From positions 14,817,549 to 14,881,548 of the forward strand of contig CM039508.1 of NCBI GenBank assembly GCA_022432975.1: 64,000 bases of DNA. The letters run 5' to 3'. The notes beneath the pieces were generated by a model. That model was given only the letters and a program-made list of their open reading frames with translations, searched no databases and was not told the DNA's origin. Position numbers and translations under genes: made by a program. Source of the DNA: Begonia masoniana. Taxonomy: Eukaryota > Streptophyta > Magnoliopsida > Cucurbitales > Begoniaceae. This document shows, piece after piece, positions 23,461 through 35,842 of the stretch (the stretch's first letter is position 1; every line of letters starts with the position of its first letter).

Positions 23461-25213
23461 TTATTGAAGATTTGATCTCAAATCCGAATATGCTTCTTCT
23501 TCTAGCTCGATATCTTCCCCAATATAAAGGGATAGGTCTTGCACATTGAAAGTGGCCGATACTCCGTATTCTCCAAGTAGTTCAAGCATGTATGGAATGT
23601 TGTTAATCCTTTCCATTATCTTGAATGGTCCATCGGCTTTAGGGAGACGTTTGGATCTTCTTTGCTTGGGAAATCTCTTCTTTCTTAAATGGAGCCATAC
23701 TAGATCGCCTTCCTTGAAAATGACTTCTTTCCTACTACAATTGGTGTGCTTGGCGTAGGTCTCATTCTTCTTTTGAATGTTTCTCTTAACCTTCTCATGC
23801 AAGGTTTTTACTTGCTCGGCTTTGCTTGCTCCACTAGGATTGACTAATTCTTTCGTGGGTAAGGGAACAAGGTCTAGTGGCATGACGGGGTTAAAATCGT
23901 ACACTACCTCAAAAGGATTCATTTGAGTAGAATTGTGTACACTCTGATTATATGCAAACTCAATATAGGGGAGTTCTAAGTCTCAATCGGAGAGTTTCTT
24001 GGCGACTATACTCCTTAGCAAAGCGCCCATGGTTTTATTCACCACTTTGGTTTGATCATCAGTTTGGGGGAAAAATGATTTACTAAATAGCAACTTCGCG
24101 TCCAATTTTCCCCATAAGGCCTTCCAAAACAAACTCAAGAATTTGGTGTCTCTATCCGAGACAATGAACTTCGGTATTCCTTGCATGCGCACTATTTCGT
24201 TGAAGAATAGCTCGGCTTTGTGACTAGAATCATCCGTCTTGAAACAAGATATGAAGTGAGCCATCTTTGAAAATCGGTTTACTACTACCATGATTGACTC
24301 CTTTTGACTTGAATCTCACATCGGTTTCAGAGGGTCGCCTGAGACTAGTATATATGTTGGGTCCAAACCTCCACTCTTGAGCTAACTTTTGTGGTGGAGT
24401 TAGGGGTTCTCATATCAAACCGATGTGGGATTCACATCTTCTTTGATCGAATCGTGCGAGGGAGTCCCAAAACAAAGTCCATGCTTACCTCTACCCAAGG
24501 ATTACTTGGAATTGGTAAGGGAAAGTAGAGTCCTTGAGGAAGTATATGAATTTTGACCTTCTTAAACACTATGCATTTTTCCAATACTTTATGCACATTT
24601 CTAAGTAAATGTGACCAATAAAAATCTTTGATGGCTTCCAAAGTCTTCTATTCTCCAAAGTGACTTGCTAATCCGCCGTCATGAGCCTCTTTGATTAAGG
24701 ACTTTCGAATTCCTCCACTTGGAATGCATAATTTTCCTCCCTTGAAGATGTACCCATCCACTATATAATAGCCACACTCGGTCTTGCTCTTACTTAAATC
24801 ATACCAACGGCCAAAGTCTTGGTCTCTTTCATAAGCTCCCTTGATCTATTCAAAACCCAAAAATCTAGTACTCAATTCGGTTAGAAAGACATAACTTCTA
24901 GAAAGGGCGTCGGCCACCACGTTTGTTTCCTCTTTCTTGTACTTGATGATGTAGGGGTAACGTTCGAGAAACTCCACCCATTTAGCGTTTCTCCTATTTA
25001 GTTTTCCTTGGTTCTTGATGTATTTAAGAGCTTGGTGATCAGTATGAATCTGAAGTCTTTCGAGAGTAGATAATGTCGTCAAACTTCAAGGACCCGAATG
25101 ACTGCTAGAAACTCTTTATCATAAGTTGAAAAGTTTAAAGTTGCCCCTTGACCTTCCCACTAAAATAGGTAAGGCGTTTACCCTTATGCATGACTAATGC
25201 TTCAATCCCTATT
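23461..25213 (-). pseudogene. pol: Chromovirus A integrase and RNase H (3' part of pol)
   Basis: Minus-strand coding remains of a CRM/Reina-like element. From the left edge inward: integrase C-terminus (23461-23922) with GDLVWLHLRKKRFPKQ and EYGVSATFNVQDLS. The integrase core (23983-24510) holds NRFSKMAHF and [10 protein letters not shown], with a 123-bp inserted element in the middle. The zinc domain lies at 24434-24720, where the usual second Cys pair reads CIVF, so one Cys is lost. RNase H is at 24846-25213 ([18 protein letters not shown], and EALVMHKGKRLTYFS at the broken edge). Coding is interrupted at CTGGA (25214-25218) by a solo LTR and resumes at 33874 within the same RNase H domain. 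Confidence 0.82.
24311..24433. mobile_element. Short MITE-like element in the integrase core
   Basis: A 123-bp insertion bounded by 17-bp terminal inverted repeats, GAATCTCACATCGGTTT at 24311-24327 and its near-complement at 24417-24433 (one mismatch). It has no coding capacity and separates two adjacent integrase core segments. I could not find a clean target duplication, so the class (MITE, TRIM remnant or other) is uncertain. Confidence 0.6.
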
Positions 25214-25218
25214 CTGGA

Positions 25219-26839
25219 TGTGACAACCCAACCCCCACCCACAGATGGGCTGCCACTGGACGTTGACTCTAGGCTTAGACATTTTGAACGTATAAATTTT
25301 CGACTTTTTAAAACTCTAAATTGAAGCATAAAGTCGTTTTTAGTAAAACGTTGACTCGGTTTTTAGGTCGTTTAAATTGTTTAAAATGCGTGGGAAAACG
25401 TTAGGAAAATACATTTTGGAAGTATCATAAAACGTCGGGTTGAAATGTGTGCGGCGTGCGCAGATTGGGCTCGCGCGTCGCTTGGCCATTGCGCGCCCAT
25501 GGCGCGCTGCCGTCGTGCACTCGCGGCACGCCCCCAGCGCGCGCCTCACCTACCCGGGTGCGCGAAGTGCCTGGGTGGCGCGCGCTGGGCAACCGATTGA
25601 TCGGCACCCTCCCGGGTGCCGACCACATGCAACGTAGCTGATCCATCGCGCCCGCGTGCGATTGATCAACGAACACTCTGCTACCCCGACAAAAATCCAG
25701 ACCATCAGCCGATCGATCGGCCCTCGACCCTAATCGATCAGCTGCGCGTGCCCTGTGCGGTCACCTCACGCACTCCGCGCAACCCCTGCGCGCGCACCTT
25801 GTGCGCAGCCCGGCGCAACCATGCACTCCACTTCTTCTTTTTCCTCCCTTTTTCACATTTTCTCAATTTCTTCCACCTACACTTCACATTAAACTCACCT
25901 AAAACCTTTCCCCAACCTTCCCAAATGTAAAACACTTCAAAACCCTAAAAACATGACTCAAAAACGTATCTTAAAATGTGTTAGAAAATGTGGCAGAATT
26001 TAAGAAATCCAACTGCATGGATCGATCTAAAAACCGAACGTATCCATGCACAACCTAATAGCCCAAACAGTTCTAGTATGTTTTTCAAAAAGACAACTAT
26101 CTACACAAAAGTTTAGAAATGACTACCTAAATCACAAAAGACTATACAACGTGACATACACCTCGAAATGTCACCCACGGGCCAAAATACGCCTGACTGC
26201 TGCAACCAACCGCACAAGCTTGTCCTGCCAACTGCACCTACACATCGGCCTAAGGCTTTGAGTTATCATCCGTATGATCTGTACCTACATCATAGAGTTC
26301 AACTAATGAGCCTAAAGCTCAGTAAGATCATATAAATGCAAAGGATGCACGTGCTATGCATGAACGTTTCAAAAACATGAACATTACTTTACATTTACAT
26401 TCAAGTGAACATGTGGTATAAGTGGGGCTTATAGGGGAACATGCGAACATACATACATGACTTGGTTAGTGGTTTTGCCTTGTCCTAGGGAGACAGTTTT
26501 ACATAAGTCCCAGGGAAGGACAAGAACATATGTCAGTCCCCATCCCACACTTAACCATACTTTATATTTACATTTTATCTTTCTTACTTCAACTCACGCG
26601 CATAAAACATTTTGCATGACTTTCGTGAAAACGTGATGCATGAACATACATTATGCATAAACATAACATAATGAAAAGACAAGTCCTTGAAGTATAAAAT
26701 AAACGATAGATCATTAAGACAATACATAAAGCAAATACACTTAACTTAAGACGTATTCTACGACCTATCTACCCAAATCAACAAACCCGACAACGTAAAG
26801 GCCTAGTACCTCTATGATGTAGGGCCTTAAGGGCCAACA
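25219..26839 (-). repeat. Solo LTR H, left part
   Basis: It begins TGTGACAACCC (the minus-strand LTR end) after target CTGGA. The matching right part (32858-33868) ends in GTGTTACA followed by CCGGA. The LTR, about 2.6 kb without its insert, interrupts RNase H of chromovirus A. This part includes a GC-rich segment (25440-25820) with several GCGCGC runs, GATCGATCGG-type palindromes (25586-25745) and the acceptor TGTAG|GTAC at 26285/26284. It is split by element D, which has a perfect CAACA duplication. Confidence 0.85.
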
Positions 26840-29049
26840 TGTAGCGACCCTTACACTATTCCTAATTTTACCGTACAAATTTTTCTTTTTTTTTTATTCT
26901 AATACTCCTAAGTTTAAGAGAAATTTAAATTGAAATTGAAATCGTCGACATTCTTTAGAAAATCGTTTAAAACAAATCTTAAATCAATTAAATAAAACAA
27001 TTATTTAAAACCATTAAACCTTTAAAACAATCGGCCAGCGAAACAAGACAAAACAGGGGCAAAAAGGGACTTTTGTCCCTAAAATGAAGGGGCGATCGAT
27101 CGCCCAAAACAGGCGATCGATTGCCCTTCGACGATAGCCTGCTTTGCCCAGCGATCGCCTCAACAGGCGATCGCCCAAACACAAGGGGCGATCGATCGCC
27201 CAACAGGCAATCGATCGCCAATCGCTCTGGAAAATTTTCTTTCCAGAGCGCTCGGCTTCCTCCCTTCCCTTTCCTCTTCCTTTCTCTTCCTCTTTTCCCT
27301 GCATACACATACTCCTAACACAACTCTTTCATAATTTCATTAACACTACTCTGCCAACATCTCAATCACACTCATCAACATTAATCTCTCGACACTCGCA
27401 CACCCTACGTGCTAAAACCTCACGGAAACAAACTGCATGGTTATATTTAAAAACCGAACATATCCCTATAAAATAGATTACCAAGCAGTTAACAAAATAC
27501 ATTTTCAAAACGTTTAAAAAAAACTCAAAACATAAACCTATCCACTATCCAGAACCAAACATCCTAAAATGTTTCTAACTATACAATAATCCACAATCAA
27601 CCCATTTCTCCCCAAAACCCTCAAAATACCTAACTCTTACCCCCCACGGGTCAAAATACGCGTCGACTGCCAATGCACACCACCGCAGCCGTTCTTCTTC
27701 AACCATCCTGTACATCGGGTGGAGGAACGTCGTCCTCACCTGCTTCGATATCACCTACATCATACAGACACACTATGAGCTAAAGGCTCAGCAAGTTTCG
27801 TAAATGCAATGCATGCTATGCGTATGAGTTTCAGAAATCATGCACATTTTCTTTTCATTACGTCACAGACAGAATGTCACCGAGGTCTAAGCCTATTAGA
27901 TGGAGAGGACACATCCCACGGTCGGACTGCCTTCTTCACCTAACCGGGGGGCGGGGGGGAAGGGGGGGTACACGCTCACATCCGTAAACAGCCGTGCCTG
28001 AGCCCCACCTCGCGTAACTAGATAACAGATTACATAATTTTATTTCGTTCGTTAGTTTCATTTTCTTAAACACGTGCAGAAATTCGTTTTCATGCTATTT
28101 TGAAATACGTGATGCATGAATAGTTACAGACATAAAGTAAATAAACATCATACATACCATCAAGACAATAAAAGCAATTAAAAGTATATCCTATAAAAGA
28201 ACTAATCCTAACTACCCAACCTAAGCATTTAAACAAACGATTCTCCAAAGATCCTCGACGCGACATCGACGTACGGTGTACGCCTCTCAGCCAAGTAAGT
28301 CACGAGAACTTACCTCGTGCGCGTTGAACTTCGAGCTCCGTCCACGAGCGTCGTTTGTCTGAGGCAAAACACAACAGTTGTCGTTAAAACGAGATTTAAA
28401 CCGTTAAACGTCTAAATTTAACGAAACCTTAACTAAGGAAATTTTCCTAAAATTCTAACTTAACTCTTTGAGACATTTTATCGAGCAATTTATGATCGTG
28501 AACTTCTAAACTCCATTGACGGAAATTTCCCAAACCTCAAATATCCGATTTTCAACCTAAACGCCGTATACACTCTAGATTTCGTCCAATAACACTCGAT
28601 ACTTCCGTTATATTCATAAACACAATAAACCTAACGATTTCTAACTCTAACTCGCATTTTTAACGAGACCCTAAACGAAACCCTAATCATTAAACGCTCC
28701 GAAAACTACGAATAATCTTTCTAAAACCATCAAATCTTACCTAGAATCGAGTTTGGGGAAGGAAACGTGAAGAACGGAGGACGGAGAGGAGAACGCCGTA
28801 AGTCGCCGGAGGAGAAATAGAAAATCGCAGGGAAGAAGGAAATTGTGTGGAGAAGAAGAAGAAGCCAAGTGTTTTTAATTAAATTTTGGCTTTGCAAATT
28901 ACCATTTTGCCCTTCCTTTGATTTTCTATTTGTTTCGTCTTTCGTTTCGTTAATTAGCTAACGATTCGTTTTCTCCAAATTTCTTTATTTCACCAATAAC
29001 TTCAACTTATTATTAGGGTTCTATTAAAACTGTCCGTTCGCAATTCGGA
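26840..29049 (-). repeat. Element D, left LTR copy (3' LTR, truncated)
   Basis: It begins TGTAGCGACCC after CAACA (26835-26839). The part from 27437 to 29049 is duplicated at 31034-32633. It contains clustered GGCGATCGATCGCC palindromes (27090-27225) and a G-rich tract (27947-27970). Minus-strand splice-like sites: CTAG|GTAAGA 28741/28740, CTCAG|A 28359/28358, a 45-nt segment, GAG|GTAAGT 28314/28313, TGTAG|GTG 27755/27754, a 15-nt segment, CAG|GTGAGG 27740/27739. It lacks the outer ~225 bp present in the right copy. Confidence 0.85.
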
Positions 29050-31033
29050 CTTGATGCAAACCACGCCAACGATGTGACAGTGACCCACGATCAAAATATT
29101 GGCGTCGTCGCTAACCCAGAATCTACAAGTTCGAAAAGGAAATCCTTGACCCGAAATCTATACAGATCCGAACCTTGGAATGAGGAGGACGCCACAAACG
29201 AATATGTCTATTCGTTTGATAAGTCAGATTTTGAACGCCACAAGGAGAACCCTGATAAGTTCAGAGTTTCTTCAAGAAACTAAGAGAAATTCTCTCACAA
29301 TTAGATAAAACCTGATCCCCTTTTCATTCATCTAAGAATCAATTTATAGGCATGAAACACCCCTTCATGCTAGGGTTTCTAGGGTTTTGTTTAAGAATAA
29401 AATTACTAATCTGCCCTACTCCTAATTAAAATAATAACAATTGCTAAAATAACGACAACTTAAGAAAAACGACTTATGACTCGACATACGACAAGTACTT
29501 TTTAAACCCTAAAATGACAATTGAAGTAACTAAATAAATAAAACGACAATGACATAAACATCATCCCAAAATAGCTTGGATTATGAGAACAAGCTCTGGT
29601 TCTTGGTTCAAAACGCAAGTTCCTTCTTGAGGTAGGATCTGATGGACCAAATTGCTCATTTGCTCCTTTATCCGCTTCGCCTTTGCTCTCGTTATTGGTT
29701 CAGCCGTATCTTCAATTGGATCCTTATTCTTGGGCTTTGACTTGGTCTGAACTTGGATCACATCATTCCCTCCCCCTTCGAAAAGATTCGTCCTCGAATC
29801 TCCTGCATCATATAAAAACAAATTAGTAAAATTAAAACATGTGCTTACATTACCGTATTCACTCGGTTGGTCGATCTTGTAAGCGGTGTCATTGATGCGC
29901 TCTAGGAGTTGGAAAGGTTTATCTCCTTGAGGTTGTAGCTTGTTATTCCGTTTGTTTGGAAACCTTTCTTTTTGTAGACGTAGCCAAACCAAATCTCCGG
30001 GTTCAAAAATAAGTCTTACCATTGAATGAAATTTCTTAGCAAATTCATCTTTTTTACTTTCATGCACAAGAACAAACTTATTAGTAAACGGAGTTAATAA
30101 ATTTAACGGATTTAATAAATTAAAATCATCAATAATATCAAACAATGAATAATATCGAATAGAAATAAAATCCTTTAAAACGCAAAAATCAGATTTGAAA
30201 CTCACAAAACATGTATCTACAATTTTGTCAGAAACCAAGTTATATGCAAAGAAACCAAGTTATATGCAAAGCAATCAATGACAAATTTTCCAATAAAATA
30301 ATTTTGCATATTATCTATTAACCTTAAACATATAATAGGTGCAATATAAAAATCATATGGTCTTACCAACCACTTAAACCTATTTGATGTTTCCGGTCGA
30401 CTTGGAACTAACATACTCGGGACGAGATTTTTTTGCTTCTTAATCTCCCTCAACGGAGAAATTTCTCTTCGAAACTCCTCGAAAAATTCATATTTATTTT
30501 TCTGCAAAAGAAAAGAAACAACACTTGGAAGAAAACTGGGTAAGTCGTTAGATGATAAATAAACATCTTTATATAAAAGCAGAATCATCTTACGCTTATC
30601 CTCACTTTTGTTCATCAATACAATTTGTTTCTCACTTGACTTTTCTTTCCTCTCTCCCTCGGTTTTTATCTCTTTTCTCTCAATTTTTCTCTCTTGCTCC
30701 CTTGGTTTTTCATCCCTCTTTGTGCTCTTTTCAACTATTTTTCTTTCTCCACTTTCTTTGTCTATTTTGGCCTCTTTTTAAACTAATTTCTTTTCACCTT
30801 TTTCTTTCTCCCTCTCATCCTTAATGATTTGAAATTCTTTCGTGATCCTCTCTTGATCTTCTAGATCCTCTTCGATGTTGGCCCGTATCATCGTCATCTC
30901 CTTATCCTTGTAATACTCATCTACACTTCGACTCCCTTGCCGAAGAGTTTACAATTTGTTGTGTAGATCACGCCGGTAATGACTCGGTACAAATCGACGT
31001 CGCATCACTCTCTTCATCTCTACCCAACTCTCA
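29050..31033 (-). pseudogene. Internally deleted CRM/Reina-like chromovirus remnant inside element D
   Basis: Minus-strand fragment with four recognisable parts. A gag end at about 30620-31030 contains a matrix-like YYKD segment followed by a long Lys/Glu-rich low-complexity stretch. A degraded start of RT (about 30400-30600) follows. An integrase C-terminus (29561-30060) has GDLVWLRLQKERFPNK and ERINDTAYKID, and an acidic tail has NLFEGGGNDV. Part of an LTR (29050-29560) contains a minus-strand TATA-like CCTATAAATT near 29345. Protease, RT core, RNase H and the integrase core are deleted. No primer site or boundary duplication is visible, so how it came to lie between the two LTR D copies is unclear. 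Confidence 0.65.
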
Positions 31034-32857
31034 ATGGTTATATTTAAAAACCGAACATATCCCTATAAAATAGATTACCAAGCAGTTAAGAAATACATTT
31101 CCAAAACGTTTTAAAAAAAACTCAAAACATAAACCTATCCAATATCCAGAACCAAACATCCTAAAATGTTTATAACTATACAATAATCCACAATCAACCC
31201 ATTTTCCCCAAAAACCCTCAAAATACCTAACTCTTACCCCCCACGGGTTAAAATACGCGTCGACTGCCCATGCACACCACCACAGCCGTTCTTCTTCAAC
31301 CATCTTGTACATCGGGTGGAGGAACGTCGTCCTCACCTGCTTCGATATCACCTACACCATACAGACACACTATGAGCTAAAGGCTCAGCAAGTTTTGTAA
31401 ATGCAATGCATGCTATGCGTATGAGTTTCAGAAATCATGCACATTTTCTTTTCATTACGTCACAGACAGAATGTCACCGAGGTCCCAGCCTATTAGATGG
31501 AGAGGACACATCCCGCGGTCGGACTGCCTTCTTCACCTAACGGGGGGGGGGGGGGGGGGTACACGCTCACATCTGTAAACAGCCGTGCCTGAGCCCCACC
31601 TCGCGTAACCAGATAACAAATTACATAATTTCATTTCGTTCATTAGTTTCATTTTCTTAAACACGTGCAGAAATCCGTTTTCATGCTATTTTGAAATACG
31701 TGATGCATGATCACTTACAGACATAAAGTAAATAAACATCATACATACCATCAAGACAATAAAAGCAATTAAAAGCATATCCTATAAAAGAACTAATCCT
31801 AACTACCCAACCTAAGCATTTAAACAAACGATTCTCCAAAGATCCTCGACGCGACATCGAGTAAGTCACGAGAACTTACCTCGTGCGTGCTGAACTTCGA
31901 GCTCCGTCCACGAGCGTCGTTTGTCTGAGGCAAAACACAACAGTTGTCGTTAAAACGAGATTTAAACCGTTAAACGTCCAAATTTAACAAAACCTTAACT
32001 AAGGAAATTTTCCTAAAATTCTAACTTAACTCTTTGAGACATTTTATCAAGCAATTTATGCTCGTGAACTTCTAAACTCCATTGACGGAAATTTCTCAAA
32101 CCTCAAATATCTGATTTTCAACCTAAACGCCATATACACTCTAGATTTCGTCCAATAACGCTCGATACTTCCGTTATATTCATAAACACAATAAACCTAA
32201 CGATTTCTAACTCTAACTCGCGTTTTTAACGAAACTCTAAACGAAACCCTAATCGTTAAACGCTCCGAAAACTACGAATAATCTTTCTAAAACCATCAAA
32301 TCTTACCTAGAATCGAGTTTGGGGAAGGAAACGTGAAGAACGGAGGACGAACGGAGGAACGGAGGACGGAGAGGAGAACGCCGTGAGTCGCCGGAGGAGA
32401 AATGGAAAATCGCAGGGAAGAAGGAAATTGCGTGGAGAAGAAGAAGAAGCCAAGTGTTTTTAATTAAATTTTGGCATTGCAAATTACCATTTTGCCCTTC
32501 CTTTGATTTTCTATTTGTTTCGTTCTTCGTTTCGTTAATTAGCTAACGATTCGTTTTCTCCAAATTTTCTTATTTCACCAAAAACTTCAACTTATTATTA
32601 GGGTTCTATTAAAATTGACCGTTCACAATTCGGAATCCGTTTACTATTTTTACCAAAGTATCCTTTATATTACGATAAACGTAATTCTCGTTAAATTAGC
32701 GTTAAACTCCTAAAATTCCTGAAATTTTCTCAAAATCCTTATAATTCATTAGGATCATAATAACGCTTTCTTTTCGCAAAATGGACTTGATTTGACATAA
32801 TTACTAAAATACCATTATATTATTGATTTACAAAGTCCCGTAAATCCGGGTGTTACA
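31034..32857 (-). repeat. Element D, right LTR copy (5' LTR, truncated)
   Basis: Near-identical to 27437-29049, then extends to the true LTR terminus CCGGGTGTTACA. It is followed by CAACA (32858-32862), exactly matching the left duplication. It has a pure G18 run (31542-31559) where the left copy has an interrupted G tract, and a short direct duplication (GGAGGACGAAC) near 32340. The segment corresponding to 26840-27436, including the GATCGATCGCC cluster, is missing. Confidence 0.85.
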
Positions 32858-33868
32858 CAACACATGCGTATGAACTTACCTGAGGTCCGTAGAGTTTGCA
32901 AGCCTTGAACGTATTCCCTCGGCGATTCACGAACCTATAACACGTATAATCGAACCATAAACCACGTTACGAAAACATTAACTAATAAACTAAGTAGAAC
33001 ACGACCCAAGCTCATTCAAATAGCCTAAAATAATCGAATTTAGGATTCAAACAAGTTTCCATTCAAAAATCTCAGATTTCTCCTATTTTTAGGCTAAAAT
33101 TCAAACGGTCGTAACTTTCTCGATTCCTATCCGTTTTCGATGATTCAATATGTTTTGGAAACCTCAATACATCTAGTTTTACATGGAATTATTAATTTAT
33201 AAAAAGCATGCTCGGAACGATAGCAAAATTTCAATTTCGTGGGTGTCCTTAATAAATGCCAATTTTTCTGATCGAATTTTTCTTTTTCATCGAACGAGCC
33301 TAGTTTTTCCTTAGTTTATCCATTCAAACCTTTAAATAACGTTCTAGCATGATTTCGCATAAAATCAATGAGTTTTCTGAAACCCTAACCCTAAAAACCT
33401 TCAACAAAACTAACGTACAACTAGTCTAAACTCATTAACTAACGTACAGGTTTACCTTAAACGAAGAAATCAAAAGAAATGGAGGAGAGGAGGGCTTCCG
33501 TTCGTCGTCAACATCGTCGTGATTCGTCGCCTGAAAGAGAGAACGCAGAGAAGGGGAGAAGAAAAGAAGAAGGAGAAAAAATTTAAAAGGGGAGGGGGGT
33601 GCTCTGGTGTTTTACATAGAGAGAGAGAGAGAACATTAAGCCATCAAAGGTGTTTGGCAATTGGTTTAACAAAACTTCTTCGATAAGTTTCGTTATTTCG
33701 ACTTAAAATCTCGCACGTTTTAACTCTCTCTTTTTCGCTCTAATTTTCTTAAATTCGAAAATTGTCGGCGTCCAAATTCTAATAAAATATTTTATGTATT
33801 AATAGCGAATTTCTTCCATTCAAATTAATTTAGGGACGATTACATGGCTGAAAATACCGGGTGTTACA
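32858..33868 (-). repeat. Solo LTR H, right part
   Basis: Continuation of the LTR begun at 25219. It starts with the second CAACA copy and ends ACCGGGTGTTACA, followed by CCGGA (33869-33873). Minus-strand splice-like sites: AAG|GTAAAC 33456/33455, TATAG|G 32935/32934, a 55-nt segment, CAG|GTAAGT 32880/32879. A short GAGAGA run lies at 33618-33632. No gene is seen. Confidence 0.85.
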
Positions 33869-33873
33869 CCGGA

Positions 33874-35681
33874 AGCATCACAATCTACTTCAAAGACTTT
33901 GTTGAAATCGGATAGCACAAGGATAGGGGCATGACAAAGCTTCTCTTTAATCAATTCAAAGCTTTCTTGACAAGCTTGAGTCAAACAAAATTTTTTCCCT
34001 TTTTGGTGCAATCGGTCAAAGGGGACACAATTGAGCTAAAATCCTTAATAAATATTCTATAAAACGAAGCTAATCCATGAAAGCTTCTTACCTCCGAAAA
34101 TCCCTTTAGAGTCGGCCAATCTCTTATAGCTTCAATTTTGGACTCATTTACCTCCATGCTCTCTTTAGTAATGATAAAACTAAGGAAATGAATCATCTCT
34201 TGTACGAAAGAGTACTTGAGATTTCCATATAGTTTAGCATCTCTAAGAGTATCAAATAAGACCTTAAGATGACCCAATGTGAGTTGAGATCCAAGTTATA
34301 TACCAAAATATCATCAAAGTTGACCACCATGAATTTCTCCAAGAAATATTTAAGAACAAAATTCATAAGTCTCATAAAATGTGCTAGGGGTATTAGAAAG
34401 GTCAAAAGACATCACTAACCATTCATAAAGGTCATACTTAGTTTTGAAGGTCGTCTTCCATTTATCTCTTTCTTTCATCCTTATTTGGTAGTAGCCACTG
34501 TTCAAATCAACTTTGGAAAAAATTGAAGCACCATTGAGTTCATCCAACATGTCATCAAGTCTAGGGATGAGAAACCTATACTTGCTGGTGATTTGATTGA
34601 TGACTCAGCTATCAACACACATCCTCATAATCTTATCCTTGTTTGGGACCAATAGTGTAGGCACCGCGCCTTTGCTTCTTCTGGGTTCATTCTATATAAG
34701 GGTCGATTTGGTAGCACCACTCCCAGTTGTAAGTCAATTTTGTGTTCAATACCCCTAAGGGGTGGTAACCTTTAAGGTAACATTTCCGGAAACACATCTT
34801 GGTGTTGGTTCAAGAGTGTCTGAACCTCTCTTGGGATTTCACTCAATTCTCTCATCCTTTCACGAAACATCATCAAAATTAGAGTTCCTCCAACTAAAAG
34901 GTCTTCCTTAACTCTTTCTTAGACATGAAAAGAGTGGACTTTGTTTTTCCTTCCTTCTTTAGCTCCTCATCTAAAGTCCCTTGTTCTGGTTTGAGATCCG
35001 CCAATTTGCTTGTCTTTCCTCCAAATTTAAAAGAGTAATAGTTGGAGTATCCATCATAGGACACCCTCTTATCATATTGCCACGACCTCCCTACAAAAGG
35101 TGACTAGCACTCATTGGCACCACGTCACAAAGAACATTGTCCTTGTATCCTCTGATTGTGAAGTCGATGCTCACTTGCTTAGAGACTTTGATATCCTCCC
35201 GGTCATTTAACTACCTCAACTTGTAAGAGCTTGGATGTAGGGTTGTCTCTAGCCCTAGTTTCTCCACAAGGTCACGAGATGCAACATTAGTGCAACTCCC
35301 TTCGTCAATGATGAGAGAACACACTTTCTCTTTGATTAAACAACAACTATGAAAAATATTCTTTCTTTAACAATCTTCATCATTGGCTTGTGATATGAGA
35401 ACCCTTCGGATGACCATCAAAAGTGGACCCTTTTGGACATGGAACACTTCTTCTTGTGAATCAAGGTCCTCACTAGAACCTTCCACTTGCTCATCTTTAT
35501 TTACTACTTTGCCGATGTCTTCTCCAAGAACCATAACTCGTCTATTAGGATATTGAGAAGCAATGTGTCCCAATCTAAGGCACTTGAAGCACTTGATCTC
35601 CCTTGATCTTGGTCGAGTGGCGTCTTCCTCCACCTTCTTGTCTACTACCTCTTTTGTAGGTCAACTCTTAGTGAATGGTTT
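33874..35681 (-). pseudogene. pol: Chromovirus A RNase H start, RT, protease region and nucleocapsid
   Basis: Continuation of the minus-strand element. RNase H starts at the break (VLSDFNKVFEVDCDASG). RT (33980-34800) shows [14 protein letters not shown], the catalytic FDDILVY (Phe before DD, less usual) and [14 protein letters not shown]. The protease region (34800-35360) is barely readable. The nucleocapsid knuckle (35367-35633) reads CFKCLRLGHIASQY: the last Cys is Tyr, compatible with a single G-to-A change. Several frameshifts are present. It is interrupted on the left by solo LTR H and on the right, at CTTAT, by the solo LTR at 35687. Confidence 0.8.
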
Positions 35682-35833
35682 CTTATTGTAACACCCGACA
35701 TTCTCAGTCAGGTGATTTTCTTAACAGAATTAACGGTCACTTCTTTATTTGACCTTTTATTTAATAATTATATGCCAAAGCTTATTGGATTTCTATTGTA
35801 GTAGCAGAATTGTAATTAAGGAGGAACTTATTT

Positions 35834-35842
35834 GGTATAAAT
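35834..35842 (+). promoter_or_regulatory. TATA box of solo LTR C
   Basis: TATAAATAG lies ~150 bp from the LTR start, so U3 is short and the splice-like sites and minisatellite lie in the predicted transcribed part. Related LTRs have TATTTAAA at 50716-50723 (plus) and TATATAAAG at 59676-59668 (minus), each also ~155-165 bp before the first donor-like site. Confidence 0.6.

Noticed and set aside
25440..25935. Overlapping GC-rich reading frames on both strands
   Set aside because: They lie in the GC-rich part of solo LTR H, overlap in several frames, have Arg/Ala/Pro-biased composition and no domain, as expected of chance frames in GC-rich DNA.
27947..27970. G-rich tract as a telomeric or rDNA feature
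   Set aside because: It is a local homopolymer-rich stretch within an LTR; no telomere repeat units or rRNA sequence are nearby.
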